This document shows positions 11,541 to 19,700 of a stretch of 22,067 nucleotides of DNA, one piece after another; within the stretch, counting starts at the first letter, position 1, and the number at the start of each line of letters is the position of its first letter. The stretch is taken from NCBI GenBank assembly GCA_004154925.1, contig QJNS01000509.1, positions 1 through 22,067 of the forward strand, written 5' to 3'. The position numbers and the translations under genes are program-made. The notes under the pieces were generated by a model that was given only the letters and a program-made list of their open reading frames with translations, was not told where the DNA came from and made no database searches. The DNA comes from Monosporascus cannonballus. Lineage: Eukaryota > Ascomycota > Sordariomycetes > Xylariales.

Positions 11541-12131
11541 GGCCAAGGTTATAGGCGATAACGGTCCCCCGCTTAAATCTAAATTTTCGGCGTTCCAGTC
11601 GAAGGAAATAAACGCCTTTATTATAACATTTATCTTTAAAGCAAGTTACGTTTGTTCCGTTTCTATACGATGTCGCTCCTTTTCCATCTTTTCCTACTTT
11701 TTTAACTAGTCCAGTTCGTAACCCTTAAAAAGCAGCTGTAACCCTTTTTTTTTCAAAATGTTTTTTTAACGACGTAAACGTTATAACTTATTTATTTTTT
11801 TCGATATTTCCTTTTGAAATTTTCGCTATAGTTTTACGAATTCGTCTTTAATAATATAACGTTCCCTTTAAAGGCGGTTATATTCGGAATTAATGTTTTC
11901 TAACGAAAATATAACAATCGTTAATCCGTTACAGTAACGTTAACGACGGGTATAATAATAATAGTTTGGAATATTCTCTGTTATAAAACATTTAAATTCC
12001 CCAAATAAAAGGCAGTTAAAATAAGGTAATACCTTAAATCCAAATTTGAAAATATAAGCAAACCGGTTATCGCGAATCTGACGTTGGTTTGTACGGGAAG
12101 GGCGCGCCGGTTTTTCTGCTCGACCCGCCAT
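11520..12131 (-). pseudogene. Antisense accessory ORF of the retrotransposon, Cys-rich plus coiled coil (relic)
   Basis: From ATG at 12131 one minus-strand frame can be followed about 200 codons to near 11520, interrupted only by TAA/TAG that G-to-A or C-to-T would make from Gln or Trp codons. It begins MAGRAEKPARPSRTNQRQIR, then has DNRFAYIFKFGFKV. Next comes a region with Cys and Tyr at spacings suggesting a former Cys cluster (YFNC, FKCF, NYYYYTRR, RYCN); Cys-to-Tyr is a typical G-to-A result. A charged, probably helical stretch follows (REYIIKDEFVKL, RKFQKEISKKINKL, EKMEKERHRIETEQT), then FDWNAENLDLSGGP. It converges on the end of pol, touching the chromodomain relic, and its start lies about 95 bp inside the 3' LTR. 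I recall Cys-rich, coiled-coil hypothetical proteins of similar layout in fungal genomes, but cannot verify a match. Function unknown. Confidence 0.6.
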
Positions 12132-12210
12132 AATAAGTTGGCAATAAGAAAAACAATTTTCAATTGGAGGGGAAAAGTATTTACTTTTTTATTTTTGGGA
12201 CAAAAATCCT

Positions 12211-12226
12211 AAAAGGAAAAAAATAA
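12211..12226 (+). other. Polypurine-tract remnant
   Basis: AAAAGGAAAAAAATAA abuts the 3' LTR, the position where retroelements prime plus-strand DNA synthesis. One T interrupts the purine run. The corresponding primer-binding site after 5786 is too mutated for me to name the priming tRNA. Confidence 0.65.
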
Positions 12227-12644
12227 TATTACGGATCCCCGAATAAATCCGTTTTGGAGGCCTTAAGGTTACAGAAAAGGAAAAAGCTCCATACTTTAAG
12301 TTATATAACTTAAAATAATTTAATTAATTTATTAAATTATACAGATTATTATGATCTAAGTAATTTAACAAATTCAAAAAATTAATATCATATTAGTAGA
12401 ATAAAAGAAGATATAAAACTTTAAATTTTTTATGTAAATAGCCACCTACTTAGTTCCGCTTTTTAGCTATTAATCTAAGCTCTTAGCCAAAGGCAACCGC
12501 ACCGTTCTCTAATTAAGAAAAGAGTACCGTAAAATCTCCTTAACGAACATATTAAGTTATTTCTCGCCCTATTATTACCTGCAAATCAAGACCCTTTTCG
12601 GATACTGCTCATACTACCAGGTGGTATATAACAGGTTCGTTACA
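12227..12644 (+). repeat. 3' LTR (418 bp)
   Basis: Begins TATTACGG (the expected TG has become TA) and ends GTTCGTTACA with the canonical CA. Same length as the 5' LTR. Its outer, right-hand half is the better preserved one, the mirror image of the 5' LTR. Confidence 0.95.
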
Positions 12645-12649
12645 TTAAT
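12645..12649. repeat. Target-site duplication TTAAT, right copy
   Basis: Follows the LTR terminus GTTCGTTACA and matches 5364-5368 exactly. Fusing the flanks over one copy restores the pogo transposase reading frame across the site. Confidence 0.92.
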
Positions 12650-13257
12650 ATAGGTATTTTTTTCCGTCCTGAAGCATAAATTCCGTTATTAGTTCCGGGA
12701 ACATTATTACGGGAAGGCTTCGGAAGTAATAGACAAAACGGACTTTCTATAGGCGTTCGCCAAAGCCTAGAAAAAGGTTATGAAGGTCTTACGATATATA
12801 ATAAGTGGCTTCAAGGCGATAGGAATATGGCCTGTTAATCGGGATAAGGCTTTAAAAAGCAAATATATAAAAAAGAATAAAAATACGGGAAATCGACCGG
12901 TTGCCGAGTTGCTTATTATTCCATAACAGCCCGATTTTTTTTCGCCATTTGCTTTAATAGGTTTTAATATACCTAAACTTTTAAGGGATATAAGGATTTT
13001 TAAAAAAGCTTTGATTAAAGTTAACCTAGCTTTCGGGAAAATTACCGTTCGGCTTTTTTTTTCGTAAGGTTGGCAAAGTACTTAACGTATTTAACAGCGA
13101 ATTAACCGCTTTCGAAACTTATAACAATTAATTAACTTTAGCCCTTAAAAAGGTACGCCCAAAAAAGCTAAGGAAGGTGGAAGTTAACCCTAATAAAAAA
13201 TTCGTACGGTTAAAAAACGTTAGGTAAGTGAAAGCCGGGCTAAAGGGCAACATATAA
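12650..13257 (+). pseudogene. Pogo/Fot1 transposase, 3' part beyond the retrotransposon
   Basis: Continues the transposase after the TTAAT duplication. IGIF follows directly on the PFN codons before the insertion, matching the family's PLD-x-GVF block. Further on SGFKAIGIWPVNRDKAL is the well-known C-terminal pogo motif (AGFRATGIWPLN-like). Several TAG/TAA codons sit where Gln or Trp would be expected, and at least one frame change is needed. The tail is basic (RPKKLRKVEVNPNKKF). The first in-frame stop after the basic tail that is not obviously RIP-made is near 13255, but a reading frame could have continued to about 13360. Damage fades toward the right terminal repeat. Confidence 0.85.
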
Positions 13258-13445
13258 AGACCTTCTGCTGTCATTTCGCAAAACGAAGCCCAAGACGAAA
13301 GAAATAAAGAAAGCGAATATTATACTGATAATCCTGATTATATAATAGTGCGATTTTGTTAAAACCCGATATGGGTTACTTAATTGGTTGTTGAGTTATT
13401 GATTTTTGAAGTATATAGATAGCTTGGCGATAGCCTCAAATTGGG

Positions 13446-13488
13446 GGTGGGGCGTTGAGGGGGTGGTGCGTTGACCGGGTGTTTGACT
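13446..13488 (-). repeat. Right terminal inverted repeat of pogo element (43 bp)
   Basis: Exact reverse complement of 4270-4312, ending GGGTGTTTGACT and followed by TA at 13489-13490. Identity over all 43 bases although the interior of the composite element is heavily mutated. Confidence 0.95.
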
Positions 13489-13490
13489 TA

Positions 13491-14033
13491 CACTAAGAGG
13501 GCCAGAGGATGTGCCTCGTAATTGCTATATCCAAGGAGACGCCAAGTGGATGTCTGACTGGTCCCAGAAGAGGAGTGGCTCGCCTCAGAAGATCAGATAG
13601 GTGGCACATGAGCCGGTGAGAGAGTTAACATTGTCGCCTGCGTACGAGGAGTGTGGGGACAGGGGTTAGAGAAGGACACGAAGAGAGTGTATGTATACCG
13701 CACTAGAGTCAAAGGTTGGTCGAGGTCATCTGCGAGCGTCTTGCCTGGGGGGCACAACGGGCAGTGGACAACATCCACTCCCTGACCGCCTTCAGGGAAT
13801 ATTCATTAAGATGCTGAACCAAGATGGACAGCCGAAGTGCACTGAGACCAGTTCGAAATAACGGGTTGCGACCGACAGCTTCGCTTCCGTGCACTCGATT
13901 ATATGAGCGTTATGAACTATCTCAGCGAGTACTATGGTATATACACTATACATGTGTTCCACACATCCGCAGATCCGCGGTGGAAAAAATGGTAAAAAAG
14001 CGGTCCACATAAGCAAGACCTCATCTTTGACTA
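13491..14033. other. Unique DNA between transposon and tRNA gene
   Basis: Balanced composition, starting directly after the TA target. Short overlapping open frames on both strands (13593-14016) show no recognisable domain. The part nearest the tRNA contains its terminator. Confidence 0.4.
13994..13999 (-). terminator. Probable RNA polymerase III terminator of tRNA-Val
   Basis: A run of six T on the minus strand about 35 nt past the tRNA 3' end; a second run of six T lies about ten bases further on (13984-13989). T-runs of this length end Pol III transcription in fungi. Confidence 0.6.
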
Positions 14034-14123
14034 TACTGGCGCCGTGGATCGAACACGGAACCTTCTCGGATCATAGGAACACATCATGTGAACGAGAAAT
14101 CATAACCATTAGACCACGCCAGC
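14034..14123 (-). tRNA. tRNA-Val (anticodon CAC) with 17-nt intron
   Basis: The minus strand folds into a full cloverleaf. The acceptor stem GCTGGCG pairs with CGCCAGT (one G-T at the first position), with discriminator A. The D arm lies in GTCTAATGGTTATGAT. The anticodon stem is TCTCG/CGAGA. The T stem CCGTG/CACGG closes the loop TTCGATC, whose GTTCGATCC is the B box. The anticodon loop reads TT-CAC-A, then an extra 17 nt (14070-14086), then C, which places the insertion after position 37, the canonical place for nuclear tRNA introns. The anticodon lies at 14088-14090. Mature length is 73 nt before CCA addition. All stems are intact, so the gene looks functional. Confidence 0.9.
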
Positions 14124-14978
14124 CATTTGTTGTGCGATGATTGGCTGTGCTGTATTTGTCAGGAACGCGCATTTATTTGCACATCGTGGGGAAACCAAGA
14201 TAGCGATCTAGGGCTAGCGCCCTGACCCCTGACCCCTTTACTAGCTAGCACTACATCTAGCGGCCATGCTCAAGACTTGACAACATCACCCGTATTTAAT
14301 ATGAATCATAACGCGAACAGAATGATGACAATTAGTCGGTAAATATCGATTTTATTTTAATCTACCGTAAGTTCAATTATTTTAGATATGTACAATGCTA
14401 AACCTCCCTGGGTTACTTTTGCTAGGTTATTATGATCAAAGTAACTTAATACGTTTAAAGTTTACCTAGGTAGGCATCAAGTAGTTAATATATAAAGAAA
14501 AAGGGGTTATTAACGGATAAAGGTCTGTCTGGAAGTTCACCATTTGCGCCTTCATTAAATAACGGAGCACATTGGACGACACCATTTCTATCACTTAGCC
14601 TATTGACGGACAATACTTGTCGTCGGTGTAATCAGAGCCCTACGTGGTTGGGTTGAAAATAGGCGTTAAACTTGGCATCATTCATAGTGCATGAGCAGAA
14701 TAGTCGGCGGTGACACAGCATGACCCAGGGTCTATCTAATCGATGAATCAGTCTATCGGATTCACTTCTCGTATGAGGTCATCGGGACAACTCAGCAAAC
14801 AAAGTGACATTCCCAGGCCACCGCAAAAGTCCATGAGCGCTTCACTAGATGATTAGGAAACCTGAACGAGACTCGTGCTTTAGTTTGGTTCTTCCGAGTT
14901 AAACTCGAGAACAACTTACGTGTCCAGCAACAAGTCAACAAGAATCCTTTGTCAAGCTGAAGTGCTTGCGGTGTAAGT
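14124..14978. other. Non-coding stretch containing a possible solo-LTR fragment
   Basis: No gene recognised. 14124-14340 and 14510-14970 have ordinary composition; a 102-codon frame on the minus strand (14792-15100) overlaps the P450 relic and looks like its shadow. The AT-rich patch around 14395-14505 is listed separately. Confidence 0.4.
14395..14505 (+). repeat. Diverged LTR fragment related to the gypsy LTR
   Basis: 14424-14459 matches the internal part of the 3' LTR (TTATTATGATC-AAGTAA-TTAA core) at 29 of 36 positions without gaps. The following bases again resemble the LTR in the same order (ATCAA ... TTAATA ... GAAAAAGG). No second LTR or internal region is adjacent, so a solo LTR or truncated copy of a related family is the likeliest reading. 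Boundaries are not resolved. Confidence 0.4.
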
Positions 14979-15670
14979 ATGCAGATCTTGCCAGATATTA
15001 CGGCATTGGCCGTGGAAGCGGTCGCGGCACTGCAACAACTCCCAAAAGCCACAATTTCCAGTAGACTTCTAAGATTGCTTTCCATGATATCTTGTCGCAT
15101 CTACATCTTCCCCCAGTGGCATCGACTCTCTCATGTACCTGGGCCGTTCTGGACCACCTATTCAAAGTACTGGATGGTGAAAGAATCGCTCAAGGGACGA
15201 CAGCCTACCCCCATCAAGGTGACTGATAAATACGGTGTGGTGCATCAACTTCAAGCCTAATATTTCACCCTGGACGTCATCATGGATCTCTCATTCGGGC
15301 ACATGTTTGGGTATCTAGAGAAAGATGCGATATATTCGACTATATCAGGGTATCGAACGCGCCCCTTCCGTTCATGCGAGTGCCAGCCGGTGTGCCATCG
15401 CTGATAGATTTGCTCCAGTCGCCTCTCCTTGCGGGGACTACTGCCCAAAGACATTGATAGCCTCGACTTAGGAGCTGTTATCATGTAAACAACGGTGTAT
15501 TTTCGTCATTCGGCAAGAAACAGTCTAACTCATCTGCAAAGTGTGGCGAAGAGCGCCGTTGCAGAGCGATTTAAAGACGGGGCTAAGTCACAGCCCGACA
15601 TGCTGGGGCCTCTCATTCGCCATGGGCTAAACAAGGACGAGGCGTTTGTAGAAGCACTGCTACAAGGGCT
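14979..15670 (+). pseudogene. Cytochrome P450 relic (N-terminal half, pisatin-demethylase-like)
   Basis: The frame from ATG 14979 reads a hydrophobic membrane-anchor segment (SRLLRLLSMISCRIYIFPQW) followed by LSHVPGPFWTTYSKYWMV and KESLKGRQPTPIKVTDKYG, the proline-rich hinge and start of a fungal microsomal P450. A stop follows at about 15258. The text then jumps to FTLDVIMDLSFGHMFGYLEK, normally more than 100 residues further on, so an internal deletion is inferred. After a frameshift come DYIRVSNAPLPFMRVPAGVP and SLIDLLQSPLL, then in another frame LPKDIDSLDLGAVI, and lastly FKDGAKSQPDMLGPLIRHGL followed by NKDEAFVEALLQ. The I-helix AG-x-DT, ExxR and heme-binding Cys region are missing. At least three frame changes show it is dead. 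Fungal P450s of this type modify secondary metabolites or detoxify plant compounds. Confidence 0.8.
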
Positions 15671-15765
15671 CGCTGTGCATATAGAGAAGGCGTATATATG
15701 CCTTTTCATCCTACCTTCTCCAGCTTACCATCAACAGCTATCAGCAGCAACAATACCCCGCAAAG

Positions 15766-16107
15766 ATGTCTGAGGTGTCGACCGTCTAGGAGTACTGCGA
15801 GTGTTCGTTGATGCAAGGCCATACCTACCACCTGGTATGCCACCGGCTGTTCGTGGACGAAAGCCTCGGGGCAACAGTATGCATGTGGCCATCCCATATA
15901 TGCACCGCGTGCGGAATTTGGTGGGTACACGTGGTCGCTAGCGAACCAGAACCTTATCGAGGAGGAGAGGCAGTCCATGACGCGCAAGCCGAAGAAGAGC
16001 AAGTGCTCCTGCAAGCATTCTTCTGGCGGTAGTAGTTCCAAAAGCTCGAAGGCTCCTCTTCCAAGGAGAGCTCGAAACACTCGAAGCACCGCTCCCCCAA
16101 GAAGTAG
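15766..16107 (+). pseudogene. Small Cys-rich protein with Ser/Lys/His tail, broken
   Basis: ATG 15766 follows a C- and A-rich leader resembling a fungal 5' UTR, with TATATATG about 75 nt before it. The frame reads MSEVSTV, TAG, EYCECSLMQGHTYHLVCHRL and later ICTACGIWW, a Cys/His pattern that could bind zinc. In another frame from about 15943, NQNLIEEERQSMTRKPKKSK leads to CSCKHSSGGSSSKSSK, and the first frame then ends SSSKESSKHSKHRSPKK with stop 16105-16107. Two frame changes and several stops separate these pieces, so it is a damaged gene of about 110 codons. I do not recognise the family. It starts directly after the P450 fragment and may have come with a separate insertion. Confidence 0.5.
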
Positions 16108-16789
16108 ATTTGTGGGATGAAGTTCTAACGGATAAAGAAAGCTCGTTTAGTATGTGGAGTAACTGATCAATAAAACAATATTGTGATTATCTTTTAACTT
16201 GCATAACACAGCAATGGAAGCCCTTAATCCACGCAACGATCAAGGAACTTGCACTACACGCAATTAGTGATTAAGGCGGACATCCGACTAACCACCCCTC
16301 TAACGCGCCGCTGAATCCCATCAAATTTACCGAAATCGCATATTAATAAGTATGAAGGAAAGGATATATGAATAGCGTAGTAGTCGAGTACCGTTTACTA
16401 ACTAAGCCGAAAGGGCAAGCGCAACTGAGTAGTTAATGGCATGGTAGGTATATAATGGGGACTTATTATGCCCCAAATATTGCGTATCAGTAACAGAATC
16501 CTTATAACCCCATGCCTGCATCCAACGCACCAAATAGTCTTTCTAAGAATTTGGACAGAAGGTGAGGCTACCCTGGAAGGTTTAGTATGGGAAAACGTGT
16601 AGCGTACGCTCAAGGTGTGTCGCAGAAGATAGGATTTTCTATATTTCAGCTATGAAAGCCCAACAACAGCTGGGGGAGTTCAGGGCTATATATATATGCG
16701 AATAATGGCTTATTAAGCCTTATCGTTCCATTATTAATCCATGGGTGAATAATAAAGGTTTGGAAGACTTTGCCACCTTCGCCACCTCG
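16108..16789. other. Region between the small relic and the A-T-R relic
   Basis: No gene recognised. It holds a stretch resembling the end of a pogo element (listed separately). A 71-codon minus frame (16398-16613) has no domain I recognise. A short AT repeat (TATATATATA) occurs near 16687. Confidence 0.4.
16291..16316 (+). repeat. Possible pogo terminal-repeat remnant
   Basis: ACCACCCC...TAACGCGCC...GAAT aligns without gaps to 4291-4316 of the left pogo terminus with 20 of 26 positions identical. The outer half of the repeat and any partner end are not recognisable. It may be a diverged related element or chance similarity of a C-rich stretch. Confidence 0.35.
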
Positions 16790-19700
16790 AATAGGGGTAG
16801 ACCCACTTTTCCCGGAGCTAACCTCCGGAAATTCCTAGAGTGTTTTGAATAGGAGGCATTTTCTTGCCGCTTCTCTTCCAGATAACAGATTACCGAGCTC
16901 GACCTTCACTTCGGTCTTCTCGACTCCGAGCGTCTGCTTGTAAAAGTCAACGAGTTTGACCCCGGGTTTCTCGCCGACAACGTGGGTCCCCTCCTTACCA
17001 TTGTTTTCCAGACGGGAAATCCCATTCGGCAGCTGGGATTACTTTCGGCGCGACCTTGACGAACCCTGAAAGTAATTCGCCCCCGTACGTTATCTTAAGG
17101 TTCGTTACGTTGTAAATTACGAAGTTTCCGTCCGTTTCGCCGGAGGAGACGGCTGCGGTGAATACGGACACGATGGCCCCCAGCTCGTCGACAAAGACCC
17201 AGTCGATATTACTCCCGATGGACTTAGGGGCCGCGCCGAGATATTTAGTGCTCGAAACAAGCGAAAGGAGCCATTTCCACTTATTTTATGCCCCGGTGCC
17301 CGAAAATAGCTTACAGATCTGGCCGACCCTGGATACGGTTAATATTCCCGCTCCGGGCCGCGCGGCGTATTTTTTTAATAAGTGTTTGCAGATATGCTTT
17401 AACCGCGCATAGGCCTGCTGTAATATGCTTTTCGTTTTATTTAGATTTAAAACCGCCTTTGGTACCGACTGGCTAATGTTAGTCCTATTACGGCTTATGG
17501 TGGTAATCGCGGTTATGATATTCGATAGGAAAAGTCCGTCAGAGACGTTATGGCATTAAGTAGTTAGATTCAGGAAATTAACCTACGCTTAAACTTATGT
17601 TTTGAAGGAGCCCAAACTTAAGAGAAAGTTAATTAAGTAGATATAATGTATAATGCAAATCGCCTTATGGATAAGGGTAGAATATTTAGCTTCCGAGAGC
17701 CCAAGGTTTAGCTCGGCCAGTTTGGTCTGCAGAAAAATTATTCGCTCGCCGTTTTCTGTAAGCTTTAATAATTCCCGCTTTTGGAACGACACTATCCGCT
17801 TTGCTTTAATATCGGGGCTGCGATTAAGGCAAAAAAACCCTTTTGACTCCCGGCTTAGATAGGAGACATGAAAGGATGTAAGGCCGAGGGAACCCGTTGA
17901 CCCGGTAAGCACGACTGCCTCGACGTTAGGTGTCGTTGCAGTGGGACCGTCAAAGATTGTGGGTAGCTGCTTTACGTACTTCTCTAGAGAGCCTCCGGGT
18001 CATCGCGGGTCCGTATCGCAGGGTTTGCGTGGGATCAACTTTGAGACTGTTGTGGTAACAATTGACCACATATATAACTTTATTGTAAACCACGCAATAG
18101 CGGCGTCGCTGTTGCGACAGAGACATTATTGCGGATAACGCCGCGGCCATTTGCGTAACCGTTATTGCGGTATATAAAAGTTTGTAATTGATGGCATCCA
18201 GCCTTTCGCCTTCTATTCTGTTTTGGCGGAGGGCAGCCTTTAACTGTGCGGAGATTATAAAAATGTCCAGGGGGTCGAAGCCACGGGCAAAGTGGTCGTC
18301 ATCAACGCTGAAACCAGAATTATCGTTCTTTAGGTCCAAAATCTGTAGGTACATATCTTTCAAAAAAGGGAATCAAATCGGCCGGCTTTTTAAATCGCAG
18401 AAACGGCAATCCTGATATGAGATGACCCTTTTCCGCTTTCGCGTACAGTTCCTCGATCGCCTCGTCGTACGCTTTAATAGTTAATCGGCGTTGAATTATC
18501 CCCTTGCCAGTCCGCAAAAGACTTGTCCTTCGAGGTAAAGAATCAACTCCTTGGGAATACGTCCGAATTTTAACGCTTTTTTATTTGCTTCATTAAGGGT
18601 TGGCCATAATTAATTAAAGATTTCGCTTTCGGAATCAATGTTCGGCCGGGCTAATTTTTTTAATTCAATTAGTAACCATAGCTTAAAGCAATAAGATCCC
18701 GCCACCAAGGCGCCGTTAATGTCTGGATGGATATTTATCGCATTTTCTATTTCGGTCGGGTCCATTTTGAGCCCATTTGACATAATTACCCAGCTATCAA
18801 GTCGTCCCCCGTATATCCACCAACTACCATCGCCCTCTGCTGGCGAAAATAGGCCTTTGGTCCGGAATTCAGTTTGAAGATGGGGCTGGGTATAAAAGTA
18901 ACCATAGTTCATAGAAGCCAGGCACAACTTTATCCATCCTGGCCAACGTCCAAAAACTTAAGAACGTTCCAATACGAGTTATCGCCGGAAGAGATGACAG
19001 GGGCCGGACCATTTTCCATACTCCCATACACTGGGAACAGGTGCTGGATGCGCTTAGAAAGTTCGAGTTTCCGGGTTGGGTTCAAAGGTCTGCCAATATA
19101 GGCCACGTGTTTCAGCTTGGAAACGGCATTTAACCCAGGTAGGTAGCTAAGTATGGCTTCGAGCATCGAAAAGGAACAAAAGCCGCTATACACCCGTCTG
19201 CTTAGAGGATGACAGCAAGGGTCGGTGGGGATAGCCTGGACCTAGGCGCTGGTAGTACGGGCGTATTGTCAAGGAAGAAAGTATCCAGAGCCATCATGGT
19301 CCAGCAACCCAAATGTTCCGGGCTAGTTAGGGTATCCAACTTGTAAGGGTGATTAGCTTAGGAATCTCAAACGAAAAAGAGGAAACGGCATGGGAACATT
19401 CTGGGCGTATTTATGCTGCAAGTTAGCACCCTCAGAAGTGTTGTCCTCAGTGACGGGAGCATGTGCAGATGCTAGCATAGTTATAGCCTTATGGGTCCAG
19501 TATACAGGCTTTAAGTAGCCAGACATCCCTGGAGTGTGAAGGCCCAAGAATGGGGTGCTTTCGTTGAAGTATTTCTCAAAGGAAACAGCTCCACGTTTTC
19601 TTTATTAAAGAGACGGAAAAAGTCCTGCGTAGGCTGAATGGTAATTATGTCTCGTATAGCTTCTGCCAAAGGCCGCTATTATAGGGGCAACCTCTCGCAC

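Larger units (their letters stand above)
5369..12644 (+). mobile_element. Full-length Ty3/gypsy LTR retrotransposon with chromodomain, RIP-inactivated
   Basis: 7,276 bp bounded by two 418-bp LTRs in direct orientation and a TTAAT duplication. The internal order is gag (with a zinc-knuckle relic), an unassigned segment, protease, reverse transcriptase, RNase H, integrase and chromodomain. That order, with RT before integrase and a chromodomain at the end of pol, defines the chromodomain-bearing clade of Ty3/gypsy elements. An extra frame runs antisense between pol and the 3' LTR. Stops by the dozen make every frame non-functional. It is nested within, and therefore younger than, the pogo element. 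Confidence 0.93.
4650..13300. other. RIP-type AT-rich block
   Basis: The sequence shifts from near-balanced composition to extreme AT-richness dominated by TpA, with stops TAA/TAG replacing expected Gln, Trp and Arg codons in every coding relic. Tracts less affected remain at about 6180-6550, 8400-8540, 9150-9360 and 11930-12180, and in the outer halves of both LTRs. The block coincides with the two repeats and not with unique flanking DNA, which is the defining pattern of repeat-induced point mutation in ascomycetes. Confidence 0.85.
4270..13488 (+). mobile_element. Fot1/pogo-type DNA transposon, interrupted by a retrotransposon
   Basis: The ends are perfect 43-bp inverted repeats (4270-4312 and 13446-13488) beginning AGTCAAACACCC, the kind of terminus known from Fot1-like elements. 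They are flanked by TA on both sides (4268-4269 and 13489-13490), the expected target duplication of Tc1/mariner-superfamily elements. Inside is a broken pogo-type transposase in + orientation. The element contains a complete Ty3/gypsy retrotransposon (5369-12644). Subtracting that and one 5-bp target copy leaves 1,938 bp, the normal size of Fot1-family elements. The transposase is inactivated by stops and by the insertion, so it could move only if transposase were supplied in trans; the ends themselves look intact. Confidence 0.93.

Noticed and set aside
4650..13300. Mitochondrial DNA insertion or centromeric AT-rich DNA
   Set aside because: The whole block is explained by two recognisable transposons with exact ends and target duplications.
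15706..16089. 127-codon minus-strand frame opposite the small Cys-rich relic
   Set aside because: Longer than the + pieces, but its product has no recognisable pattern, while the + strand gives coherent Cys-rich and Ser/Lys-rich text with a start context and stop.
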